Positions 6,452-13,672 of a DNA stretch of 20,747 nucleotides are shown here, piece after piece (the stretch's first letter is position 1; the number at the start of each line of letters is the position of its first letter). Both the position numbers and the translations under genes were made by a program. The DNA is from Deltaproteobacteria bacterium (lineage in GTDB: Bacteria; Desulfobacterota; Binatia; UBA9968), in contig JACPDC010000193.1 of NCBI GenBank assembly GCA_016184235.1, positions 1 to 20,747 on the forward strand. The letters are read 5' to 3'. Under the pieces are notes generated by a model. The model worked only from the letters and a program-made list of their open reading frames with translations, was not told the DNA's origin and ran no database searches.

Positions 6452-8689
6452 ATGAAGCCGAATGCCGAAATTCACCGAAGACTCGTTGTAGTCTCCAACA
6501 GACTGCCGTTCACGGTAAGCATAGAAGACGGCCGCGCCGTTTTCCGTGAGAGCGCGGGAGGACTCGTTACCGGCTTATCGGCTTATATCGAGTCCCGGAA
6601 GCGGGCGCCTGCGCCCTCCCCGGAGCATGTCTGGGTGGGCTGGCCGGGCAGCACCGTCGAAGCCCCGCTCCGAGGGGAGCTGAAAAGAGAAGCCCAGGCC
6701 AGGTTCCAGTCCCATCCTGTTTTTCTCTCCGAGGAAGAGATGGATCAGTTCTACCTCGGGTTTTGCAACGCCACCCTCTGGCCGTTGTTTCACTATTTTC
6801 CTTCCTACGCCGTCTATCAGCCCAAGTTTTGGGAGCAATACCAACGCGTCAATGAAGTCTTTTGCGAAACCCTGCTGGATATCGTCCGGCAGGACGATCT
6901 CGTTTGGATCCACGACTATCATCTCATGCTGCTGCCGCGGCTGCTGAAAACCAGGGCGCCCTACCTGTCGGTCGGGTTTTTCCTCCACATCCCTTTCCCC
7001 TCATTTGAGCTGTTCAGGCTCCTGCCGGGAAAATGGCGGCGCGGGATCCTGGAAGGGCTTTTAGGGGCCGATCTTCTCGGCTTTCATACGCACGAGTACG
7101 TTCAGCATTTCCTTCAGAGCGTTCTTCGGATTCTGGGCTACGAGCATCACATGGGAAAAGTCTCAACCTCGGAAGGCATCGTCAAGGTGGAGAGCTTTCC
7201 CATGGGCATCGATTTCGACAAATGGTCCGCTGTTCTCAACGAGCCCGACATTCGGCGCGAAGAGAGCGATCTGAAAAATACGCTGGCCGAGGTAAAGGTT
7301 ATACTCTCAGTCGATCGGCTCGATTACTCCAAGGGGATTTTGAACCGTCTGGAAGGCTTCGAAATCTTCCTGGAGACCAACCCCCAATACCACGGCAGGG
7401 TCGTGCTCCTGATGGTGGTGGTCCCCTCCCGGATCGGGGTGTACCAGTACGACCTGATGAAGCGACAGATCGAAGAGCTGGTCGGGAAAATCAACGGCCG
7501 GTTCGGACGCATCGACTGGACGCCCGTCGTCTACCAGTATCGTCATGTCCCTTTTCAGTCTCTAGTTGCGCTCTATAGCGTAAGCGACGTTTGCCTGGTG
7601 ACTCCGTTGCGCGACGGGATGAATCTGGTGGCCAAAGAATACATGGCGACCCGGAGGGACGGAACCGGCGTGCTGATCTTGAGCGAGATGGCCGGAGCCG
7701 CGAAGGAGCTGGCGGAAGCGATTATTATTAACCCGAATAACAGGGAAGAGATTGCCGAGGCCCTGCAAGAGGCCCTGGCAACCCCCGTGGAGGAGCAGAG
7801 GAGACGCAATCAAATCATGCAACGCCGGCTGCTCCGGTACGACGTGACGCGCTGGGCGGACGATTTTATGCGGGCCCTGCTGGCCATCAAGGACGAGCAG
7901 AAGAGGTTGCAGACCAGGTTGGTTACGCCTGAGACGAGGGACGAGCTGGTGGGGAGCTATGCAAGCGCCCGGCGCAGGCTTCTCCTTTTGGATTACGACG
8001 GCACCTTGGTTTCCTACGCGGCAGAACCGCAAATGGCCGGACCGACCGACCTTGTGTTGAGCCTCCTTGGGGAGCTCGCCTCCAACGCGGCCAATCAGGT
8101 CGTGCTGATAAGCGGACGCGATAGAAACACCCTTGAGACGTGGTTCGGCGGCCTGCCCGTGTCGTTGGTAGCGGAGCACGGCGTCTGGATCAGGGTGCAG
8201 AACGAAGATTGGCGGATGACGAAGCCGTTGAGCAACGATTGGAAGCCGCAAATACTCCCTCTGCTGGAAATGTACGCCGACCGTCTTCCCGGCTCCTTCA
8301 TTGAAGAGAAGGATTTCTCCTACGTTTGGCATTATCGAAAGGCGGATCCGGAGCTGGCTTCCCTACGGGCCAAGGAATTGGTGGACGATCTGGTTCATTT
8401 CACCGCCAACATAGAGATTCAGGTAGTCCCGGGGAACAAGATCGTAGAAGTGGAAAACGCGGGGGTGAATAAGGGCGCGGCCGCCCTCTATTTTCTTTCG
8501 CACAGCGACTGTCAGTTCGTATTGGCGGTCGGAGACGACTCGACCGATGAAGAACTCTTCAAGGCGGTCCCGGAAACCGCTTATTCCATCAGGGTGGGAA
8601 TCACTCCATCATACGCCCGATTTAACCTGCCGGGACCCAGGAACGTCCTGGCGCTGCTCTCCGATCTGGCGAAGGCCGGGGCTCCGTAG
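6452..8689 (+). CDS. otsAB: Fused trehalose-6-phosphate synthase/phosphatase (OtsA-OtsB)
   Basis: This 745-residue bifunctional enzyme makes trehalose in two steps. The OtsA (GT20) part, about residues 9-490, joins UDP/NDP-glucose and glucose-6-phosphate. It shows VVVSNRLPF, SAGGLVTGL, WVGWPG, IHDYHLMLLP (H154, D155), GFFLHIPFPS, LLGFHTHEYV, SVDRLDYSKG (R289, K294) and PLRDGMNLVAKEY. The OtsB part, about residues 505-740, is a HAD phosphatase with LLLLDYDGTL (nucleophile D514, D516), VLISGRD, the Lys-containing GNKIVEVE segment and VGDDSTDEELF (D695, D696). All expected catalytic motifs are present in both halves, so both should be active. The fusion allows direct handover of trehalose-6-phosphate. 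It is the last gene of the + strand group and meets the convergent usp gene 67 bases later, with no strong hairpin terminator visible between them. Confidence 0.95.
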   Translation: MKPNAEIHRRLVVVSNRLPFTVSIEDGRAVFRESAGGLVTGLSAYIESRKRAPAPSPEHVWVGWPGSTVEAPLRGELKREAQARFQSHPVFLSEEEMDQFYLGFCNATLWPLFHYFPSYAVYQPKFWEQYQRVNEVFCETLLDIVRQDDLVWIHDYHLMLLPRLLKTRAPYLSVGFFLHIPFPSFELFRLLPGKWRRGILEGLLGADLLGFHTHEYVQHFLQSVLRILGYEHHMGKVSTSEGIVKVESFPMGIDFDKWSAVLNEPDIRREESDLKNTLAEVKVILSVDRLDYSKGILNRLEGFEIFLETNPQYHGRVVLLMVVVPSRIGVYQYDLMKRQIEELVGKINGRFGRIDWTPVVYQYRHVPFQSLVALYSVSDVCLVTPLRDGMNLVAKEYMATRRDGTGVLILSEMAGAAKELAEAIIINPNNREEIAEALQEALATPVEEQRRRNQIMQRRLLRYDVTRWADDFMRALLAIKDEQKRLQTRLVTPETRDELVGSYASARRRLLLLDYDGTLVSYAAEPQMAGPTDLVLSLLGELASNAANQVVLISGRDRNTLETWFGGLPVSLVAEHGVWIRVQNEDWRMTKPLSNDWKPQILPLLEMYADRLPGSFIEEKDFSYVWHYRKADPELASLRAKELVDDLVHFTANIEIQVVPGNKIVEVENAGVNKGAAALYFLSHSDCQFVLAVGDDSTDEELFKAVPETAYSIRVGITPSYARFNLPGPRNVLALLSDLAKAGAP

Positions 8690-8756
8690 GTGCCATGTCG
8701 ATAGCGCCCATTTTGAAGAGAGCCTCAACAATCGGATGACGCCAAGGATCAAGAAC

Positions 8757-9203
8757 CTACTTTACTACCATGACCGGAACGGGGGCTTTGCGCACCACCT
8801 CGTTCCCAGCCTCGCCGAGCGTCACGTGGCTGCTCTCCCTTTGCCCTCGCGAACCGATAATAATCAGGTCGCACCGGTACCCTTCGGCGCTCTTGAGAAT
8901 TTCGTCTGCAACCCGCCCCTCGCGCAGCTCGCAAACAGCCTTGATACCGTTGGCTTGAGCTAGCGACGCGGCTTTTTCGAGCACTCCCTGCGCTAATTGC
9001 CGCATGTTTTCATCCGGCCTGGATACGGCTCCGATGCCAAAGGGCGCCTTTTTTTCCGGCACGTATGCAGGAGTCAGGACCGCAACCACGACGAGCTCGA
9101 TTCGATACGCCTTGGCCATATTCACCGCCAACTCGAGCGCCCTCTGAGACCACGGACTGCCTAAGGTGCCTACTAAAATCCGTTTAAATGGTGTATCTGC
9201 CAT
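8757..9203 (-). CDS. Universal stress protein, UspA family
   Basis: This 148-residue single-domain cytoplasmic Usp protein has the family pattern: an N-terminal strand KRILVGTLGSPWSQRALELA, a central helix region, and a C-terminal DLIIIGSRG...VVRKAPVPVMVVK. ATP-binding members have DGS in the first loop and G-x2-G-x9-G-S/T near the end. Here the first Asp is replaced (GTLGS, L14), and the late motif runs G117-x2-G120-x9-G130-E131, with Glu in place of Ser/Thr. It may therefore bind nucleotide weakly or not at all. A strong Shine-Dalgarno (GGAGGG) precedes the ATG. It lies 27 bases after the 141-residue gene on the same strand, so the two are probably co-transcribed. A stress or dormancy role is known for the family but unproven here. 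Confidence 0.9.
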   Translation of the reverse strand: MADTPFKRILVGTLGSPWSQRALELAVNMAKAYRIELVVVAVLTPAYVPEKKAPFGIGAVSRPDENMRQLAQGVLEKAASLAQANGIKAVCELREGRVADEILKSAEGYRCDLIIIGSRGQRESSHVTLGEAGNEVVRKAPVPVMVVK

Positions 9204-9230
9204 GCGTCGCCCTCCAGAATTTTTTACCGG

Positions 9231-9656
9231 CTAGGCGGCCTTCCGTCTTTTAATCTGGGATTTCCCCTTGTTCGTGACCAGGGGCCTGCGCTCCTGAAGA
9301 GGCAGCCTCATTTGCTTCGCCTTCCATTGGCGCAGTCCCTTTCTCATTTTCTCCGGGTCCAGGCCCAAGGTTTCGCAAACATTATTGAACGAGAATACCT
9401 CGTCGTCCTCGGAGGCGATCCACTCTTCTGCTTCCTGCGACAGCGCTTTGTTGGTGGCGGACGGCTGAAAAACGCAACTCTGGAAGCAAGCAAGCCCATT
9501 TTCTAAAACTGCCAGCATTAACGATTTAAGGGCTTGCTGGCCCGCAGGATTCTCTTTGACCCCGTGCGCGTTTTCGTATTGAAATCTAAACAGGGGATCA
9601 GGAGAGAAAAGTCCCCGAGGAAACCCGGGCGGTGCGTCCCTAACAACGCTGTTCAT
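9231..9656 (-). CDS. Conserved protein of unknown function with FSF.NVCE.LGLDP motif
   Basis: This 141-residue soluble protein has no signal peptide. The central part carries LKSLMLAVLENGLACFQ, then EAEEWIASEDDEVFSFNNVCETLGLDPEKMRKGLRQW, and ends in a basic tail (KGKSQIKRRKAA). I recognise this combination as a small hypothetical family in deltaproteobacterial and similar genomes: an EAEEWI segment followed by a helix-turn-helix-like VCE.LGLDP..R.GL. The function is unknown to me. The C-terminal half looks like a small DNA-binding or adaptor fold, which is inference from the LGLDPEKMRKGL pattern only. The ATG at 9656 has a strong Shine-Dalgarno (AGGAGGT), which decides the start. It precedes the usp gene by 27 bases. 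Confidence 0.75.
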   Translation of the reverse strand: MNSVVRDAPPGFPRGLFSPDPLFRFQYENAHGVKENPAGQQALKSLMLAVLENGLACFQSCVFQPSATNKALSQEAEEWIASEDDEVFSFNNVCETLGLDPEKMRKGLRQWKAKQMRLPLQERRPLVTNKGKSQIKRRKAA

Positions 9657-9815
9657 AACTACCTCCTTATCAAATATCGGTCCGAGTCGGGCGGCCGCGG
9701 GCTCCCGCGCTAAAGATCAGGGACCATGAAAACGAGGGACCCTCGGCCGAACCCGCGCCTGGGATAGGCTCGGAACCTGGGCTAAAAAGTCAAAAGTGGG
9801 CTAAAACGGGCCCGT
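9657..9815. other. 159-base intergenic region with short repeats
   Basis: No gene is visible. The segment holds a perfect 13-base palindrome (6-1-6) at 9733-9745, about 77 bases upstream of the 141-residue gene start. It also has a 10-base direct repeat TGGGCTAAAA at 9778-9787 and 9797-9806. It probably contains the promoter for the hypothetical-usp pair on the - strand, but I cannot place -35 and -10 hexamers with confidence. Confidence 0.4.
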
Positions 9816-10127
9816 CTAGGAGCGATGGAAGACTGTTGGAGGGGATCGGGTTATTTCACCGGCAAGAACCGGCCATAGGAGAAGGTTCTGTTTGTAATCA
9901 AAGCGAAGTAGAGATGGGCGGACCGAGGGCGCCTGATCTTCGAGGACCACTAACGAGGCTCGTTCCAAATGCCTGTTGTCCTTACCCTTGATTTTTGACG
10001 GCGCCGTGAAGCTCGGGTGGTCAACGAGATTGTCCGAGGGCGGCTCAAAAAACAGGACAAATGCCACGAAGAAAAGCCCGACGCTGACCAGCGACAGCAG
10101 CAGAATTTTACCCTTGACCTCCGCCAT
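9816..10127 (-). CDS. Small single-helix membrane protein of unknown function
   Basis: The frame encodes 103 residues: a short charged start (MAEVKGK), one strongly hydrophobic segment at about residues 8-27 (LLLSLVSVGLFFVAFVLFF), then a polar, mostly basic tail predicted to lie outside the cytoplasm. I do not recognise the family. It is on the same strand as the mrp genes, starting 117 bases after mrpG. The ribosome-binding site is weak. The clean N-terminal anchor followed by a soluble tail makes it more likely real than a chance frame, but the support is moderate. An accessory membrane peptide of the antiporter or an unrelated anchored protein are both possible. Confidence 0.5.
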   Translation of the reverse strand: MAEVKGKILLLSLVSVGLFFVAFVLFFEPPSDNLVDHPSFTAPSKIKGKDNRHLERASLVVLEDQAPSVRPSLLRFDYKQNLLLWPVLAGEITRSPPTVFHRS

Positions 10128-10148
10128 AAATGCCTTGTGATTTTCTAT

Positions 10149-10162
10149 CCCACGCGGCGTGG
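10149..10162. promoter_or_regulatory. GC palindrome upstream of the small membrane protein gene
   Basis: A perfect inverted repeat CCACGC-G-GCGTGG at 10150-10162 lies 22-35 bases upstream of the start at 10127, between mrpG and the small membrane protein gene. The gap is otherwise featureless. Its place close to a start codon would suit an operator, or the base of a weak hairpin after mrpG. There is no T-run to support a terminator. Confidence 0.3.
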
Positions 10163-10244
10163 AATGTCAATGAGAATTTGGCGGTCTGTCGCCCGCTTTG
10201 GCTCGGTAGGCAGCGGCGGCGGTCCGTGAGAAAAGAGTTAGAGT

Positions 10245-10646
10245 TCAGTTGGAGGATTCAGTCGTATTCCCGTCCCTGGTGATGGGCATGGTCGGATTGC
10301 TGATGAGATCATGAGTGCGGCGATCGTAGTGGCCGCGCAATTCGTCTACGATCGTTTCCTTCCACAGCGGCACGCCGACAAAATAGGCTGCCCGGCCAAT
10401 CATGTGCGCAGCCACCGGCGCCGTCAAAAAGAGGAAGGAGATGACCGCCAGGGCTCTGGTGGTCACGCCGAGATCGCCGAAATAGAGCGCTGCGGCAAGC
10501 AGCATGGAGCCCGCGCCCAGGGTGGCTGACTTAGTGGTCGTCTGCATCCGAGTGAACAGGTCTGGCATACGCACGACGCCCACCGCGGCCAGCAACATAA
10601 AAGTCGCGCCGGCGAGCAACAGAACGCCGCTGATGATATCGCTCAT
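10245..10646 (-). CDS. mrpG: Na+/H+ antiporter subunit MrpG (MnhG/PhaG)
   Basis: This 133-residue protein has three hydrophobic segments. The first carries the family pattern GVVRMPDLFTRMQTTTKSATLGAG, with the conserved RMPD..TR. It is the last subunit of the Mrp complex in the inner membrane. The ATG at 10646 overlaps the mrpF stop as TGATG; a GTG three bases earlier (10649) is an equal alternative. The C-terminal tail after the third helix is hydrophilic and somewhat long (about 40 residues, with basic and acidic residues). The product is needed for assembly or function of the whole antiporter in characterised systems. Confidence 0.93.
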   Translation of the reverse strand: MSDIISGVLLLAGATFMLLAAVGVVRMPDLFTRMQTTTKSATLGAGSMLLAAALYFGDLGVTTRALAVISFLFLTAPVAAHMIGRAAYFVGVPLWKETIVDELRGHYDRRTHDLISNPTMPITRDGNTTESSN

Positions 10647-10912
10647 CACGAGCCCCTTTTCTCCACGTATCGCGCGAACGCTACTGTCCCCAAGAACGAG
10701 ATCAAGGCCAGCACGATAGCCACATCCAGAAAGACCGGCTGCTGGGTGGTCATGGCGTAGACCGTGATCATTCCCACCGCGAGCGTTCCCATGAGGTCCA
10801 GCGCTACGACCCGGTCGGGCAGACTCGGACCGCGCGCCAGGCGAACGAGGGCGAGAAGCAGCGCGACGCTCAGCATCGCCAACGCTATAATGACCGCTAT
10901 GGTGACCATCAT
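10646..10912 (-). CDS. mrpF: Na+/H+ antiporter subunit MrpF (MnhF/PhaF)
   Basis: This 88-residue protein has three transmembrane segments and the typical RLARGPSLPDRVVALDLMGTLAVGMI motif; the Asp in the DRV..LD region is conserved in the family. The open frame continues further upstream inside mrpE, but those residues are a shadow of mrpE, so the start is set at ATG 10912 (a second ATG follows at once). It lies 13 bases after the mrpE stop and its own stop overlaps the mrpG start. MrpF belongs to the E-F-G membrane module of the Mrp complex. Confidence 0.93.
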   Translation of the reverse strand: MMVTIAVIIALAMLSVALLLALVRLARGPSLPDRVVALDLMGTLAVGMITVYAMTTQQPVFLDVAIVLALISFLGTVAFARYVEKRGS

Positions 10913-10925
10913 AAGCCCGTTAAGT

Positions 10926-11399
10926 TCAGCGCAAAAGTTCCAGCACGCGCCGTTCCATGCCGCTCTTGATCTTGCGCCGGACCGCATCGATATCATCATT
11001 GTCGATATACATGGCATGGATGTACAGCACGCGCCGATCCGCCGACACATCCAGACTCAACGTCCCCGGAGTCAGGGTGATCAAATTGGCCAACATCGAG
11101 ATTTCCACGTCGGTCTTTGCGTCCAGGGAGATGGCGATCACCCCAGGCCGCGAATGATGCGTTGGTGTGACGACGTCGTGGGCTACGCGCAGGTTGGCCA
11201 GGATCAGCTCCCACAGAAAGAAGAGCGCGAACCGGATGACCTGGTGTACTTTAGCGAAATATCTCGATCGGCCCAGGACGCGCTGCATCATCCATAGAAC
11301 CACGTAGCCGAGCCCGAAGCCGACCGCGACATTGCTGAAAGTAAAATTCCCGCTGAGCCCCGCCCAGATAAGGGTCAGCAAGATATTCCACAAAAACAT
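10926..11399 (-). CDS. mrpE: Na+/H+ antiporter subunit MrpE (MnhE/PhaE)
   Basis: This is a protein of about 157 residues with two to three N-terminal helices (LLTLIWAGLSGNFTFSNVAVGF, LFFLWELILANL). It has the conserved cytoplasmic part ending in LANLITLTPGTLSLDVSADRRVLYIHAM, where TLTPGT is the family hallmark. The frame is open upstream but overlaps mrpD, so I start at ATG 11399; GTG 11405, which overlaps the mrpD stop as GTGA, is the alternative. A GAGAGG-like ribosome-binding site about ten bases upstream favours the ATG. Its role is structural or assembly within the Mrp antiporter. Confidence 0.92.
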   Translation of the reverse strand: MFLWNILLTLIWAGLSGNFTFSNVAVGFGLGYVVLWMMQRVLGRSRYFAKVHQVIRFALFFLWELILANLRVAHDVVTPTHHSRPGVIAISLDAKTDVEISMLANLITLTPGTLSLDVSADRRVLYIHAMYIDNDDIDAVRRKIKSGMERRVLELLR

Positions 11400-11401
11400 A
11401 T

Positions 11402-12913
11402 TCACGGCCCCTCTCCCAACACCGCCCGGATGTAGTCGGCCGGATTCATGAGCTGCTCGGCGGCTCGGGTCGCCAATGTGAAGACCGGTTCGGCCGCCAC
11501 TCCCATGGCCACAGTGAGCGCCGCGAGCGTCGCAATCGGCCAAAGAAGCAGCGACCAGCTGGCGCGGGGCTCGGGCTCGATCGCGGCTTCTTGCTTGGGC
11601 TCTCTCTTTGTTTCTTCTTTCCAAAATGCCTCAGCCCAGATTTTGGTCATGGAGAGGAGCGTAAGCAGGCTGACCCCTAAAGCCGCGGCGACGATGGCGT
11701 ATTGTTCGCCTTCGAGTCCGGCCCGCACCAAGCTCAGTTTGGCGAAAAAGCCCGAGAGGGGCGGCATCCCGGCCAGGGACAGGGCCGGGATCAGAAACAG
11801 GATGGACAGGCCGGGACAGGCTTGGTACAGACCACCAAGTCTTTTTAGCTCATAGCTTCCCCGTAGCCGGCGGGCCACGCCGCTCACCAGGAAGAGGTTC
11901 GTCTTGACGATAATGTGGTGCACGATGTAGAAGACCGAGCCCGCTACCGCCGGGAGCGTGAATAACCCCAGTCCCATGATCATGTAGCCGATCTGGCTGA
12001 TAATGTGGAACGACAGGATGCGCCGGAACTCGTTTTGCACGATCGCGCCCAACACTCCTGTTACCATGGTCAGCCCGGCGACGACCAGGATCAGCGTGTG
12101 GGTGAAACCCACATCCTGCACGAACAGCAGCGTGAAAACGCGGATCAGCGCGTAGACCCCCACTTTGGTCAGCAGGCCGGCGAAGATGGCCGACACGGCG
12201 ACAGGCGGGGTATGATAAGAGGCGGGCAACCAGAAAAACAATGGGAAGACCGCGGCCTTGATTCCGAAAGCTACTAAAAACAACAGCGCCAAAGTGGTCA
12301 CCAGTCCCGATTCCGCCACATGGCTCAGCTTGCGGGCCAGGTCGGCCATGTTCAGCGTGCCGGCCGCGCCGTAGAGCATGCCCACCGCCGCCAGGAACAG
12401 AGCCGAAGAAATCAAGTTCAGCGTGACGTACTTGATAGCTCCTTCCATCTGCGCCCGCTCGCCGCCCAGCGCCAGCAGCACGAACGACGCCATGAGCATG
12501 ACCTCGAACCAGACATACAAGTTAAAGAGGTCGCCGGTAAGAAACGCACCGCACACGCCCATCAGGAGGGTGTGCATCAGCGGGTAGTAACCGTGCTCCT
12601 CGCGCCGCGCGTCCATACTGGCCAGCGAGTAGACGGCGACCGCTAGGCCCGTCAACCCCGCCAAAACCACCATAATGGCACTGAAGAGGTCGGCTACCAA
12701 AGTGATCCCGAAAGGAGCGGGCCAGCCCCCTACCTGGGTGGCCTGGATGCCCTTCCGCCAGACCTGATCCAGCAGGGCCAGGGCCGTGCCGAGCAGGCCG
12801 GCCGTGCCGGCGACGGCGAGGACGCGCTGAATCGATCGCCAGCGCCAGCTCAAGAGCGAGAGCGCTGCGGCCGTCAACGGAATCAAAGGCGGCAGGATGA
12901 GCAATATCTTCAT
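11402..12913 (-). CDS. mrpD: Na+/H+ antiporter subunit MrpD (MnhD, NuoN/M-like)
   Basis: This 503-residue polytopic protein is related to the complex I subunits NuoL/M/N. The key ion-path residues are intact: Glu137 in [13 protein letters not shown] and Lys219 in [15 protein letters not shown]. They fall at the same numbers as the essential E137 and K219 reported for Bacillus pseudofirmus MrpD. The broken-helix region and the [14 protein letters not shown] motif are also present. The C-terminal region has a charged stretch ([19 protein letters not shown]) before the final helices. The ATG overlaps the mrpC stop by four bases. With MrpA it forms the main cation/proton-conducting pair. Confidence 0.96.
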   Translation of the reverse strand: MKILLILPPLIPLTAAALSLLSWRWRSIQRVLAVAGTAGLLGTALALLDQVWRKGIQATQVGGWPAPFGITLVADLFSAIMVVLAGLTGLAVAVYSLASMDARREEHGYYPLMHTLLMGVCGAFLTGDLFNLYVWFEVMLMASFVLLALGGERAQMEGAIKYVTLNLISSALFLAAVGMLYGAAGTLNMADLARKLSHVAESGLVTTLALLFLVAFGIKAAVFPLFFWLPASYHTPPVAVSAIFAGLLTKVGVYALIRVFTLLFVQDVGFTHTLILVVAGLTMVTGVLGAIVQNEFRRILSFHIISQIGYMIMGLGLFTLPAVAGSVFYIVHHIIVKTNLFLVSGVARRLRGSYELKRLGGLYQACPGLSILFLIPALSLAGMPPLSGFFAKLSLVRAGLEGEQYAIVAAALGVSLLTLLSMTKIWAEAFWKEETKREPKQEAAIEPEPRASWSLLLWPIATLAALTVAMGVAAEPVFTLATRAAEQLMNPADYIRAVLGEGP

Positions 12914-13257
12914 GTGTCAGTCGCCTTCATCTTGTCCAGATCATCGGTGCCTCCGGTCTGAACGGCGCGATGGATCAAGACCAGCGCAAAGGCCTGCACG
13001 CCGAAGCCGATGACGATGGCGGTCAGAATCAGAGCCTGGGGAAGCGGGTCGGCGAATGGCGCGAGAGGGCGGGACAGCGCCTCGGGAATAATAGGCGACC
13101 GGGCGCGGGTCAAACCGCTGGCTGTGAAGATCAGCAGGTTGGCGGCGTGGCCCAATATGGCGAGGCCGATGATCAGTTTGACGATGCTGCGCCTGAGCAT
13201 CATGTAAAGCCCCGCCGCGTAGAGGGCTCCGATCACGAAAGCAAGCACGGTTTCCAC
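12910..13257 (-). CDS. mrpC: Na+/H+ antiporter subunit MrpC (MnhC, NuoK-like)
   Basis: This 115-residue, three-helix protein is homologous to complex I subunit NuoK. It shows [29 protein letters not shown] and, after an extramembrane loop, [25 protein letters not shown], which is the classic MrpC signature. The start is GTG at 13257, one base after the mrpB stop; no ATG gives the correct N-terminus. Its end overlaps mrpD by four bases. Confidence 0.95.
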   Translation of the reverse strand: METVLAFVIGALYAAGLYMMLRRSIVKLIIGLAILGHAANLLIFTASGLTRARSPIIPEALSRPLAPFADPLPQALILTAIVIGFGVQAFALVLIHRAVQTGGTDDLDKMKATDT

Positions 13258-13258
13258 T

Positions 13259-13672
13259 TTATTCCTCGGCCAGCGAAAGGATGATTGTCAGCGTCACGCC
13301 GAGCACCACCAGGTACACGCCGGTGTCGAACAGCAGCGGCGTGCCGATTTGAAGCTTTCCAAGGGCCGGCACCTCCGGAGACCACCATTGCCCGGTCATA
13401 AACGGCAGCCCGGCAGCCAAGGGCGCCGCGCCGCTTGCGACTGCGATCAGCAGCCCGGCGCCGATCAGGGCGCGCGGGTCTATAATCAGCAGGCGCCGCG
13501 TAGCCCCCACGCTGTAGGCAATGGCGTGCAGCGCGAAGGCGGCCGCCGCGAGCAGCCCGCCCACAAAACCGCCGCCCGGCTCGTTATGACCGCGCAGCAG
13601 CAGGAAAATCGAAAACATCAGCAACAACGGGAGCAGGAAACGCGTCGTGGTGGAGAGAATCAAGGAAGTCAC
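13259..13672 (-). CDS. mrpB: Na+/H+ antiporter subunit MrpB (MnhB)
   Basis: This 137-residue membrane protein has about four helices. It begins [37 protein letters not shown], where the [13 protein letters not shown] motif is diagnostic for MrpB. The later [16 protein letters not shown] is also typical. The start is GTG 13672, which overlaps the mrpA stop (GTGA). Having a separate mrpB in addition to the MrpB-like tail of MrpA is the normal seven-gene (group 1) arrangement. Confidence 0.95.
   Translation of the reverse strand: MTSLILSTTTRFLLPLLLMFSIFLLLRGHNEPGGGFVGGLLAAAAFALHAIAYSVGATRRLLIIDPRALIGAGLLIAVASGAAPLAAGLPFMTGQWWSPEVPALGKLQIGTPLLFDTGVYLVVLGVTLTIILSLAEE

Noticed and set aside
7562..8332. 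A 256-codon open frame on the - strand inside otsAB.
   Set aside because: It lies fully within the well-supported OtsA-OtsB gene and its translation is low-complexity, basic and unrecognisable.
8690..8756. Convergent gap between otsAB and usp searched for a terminator.
   Set aside because: No stable inverted repeat followed by a T-run is visible.
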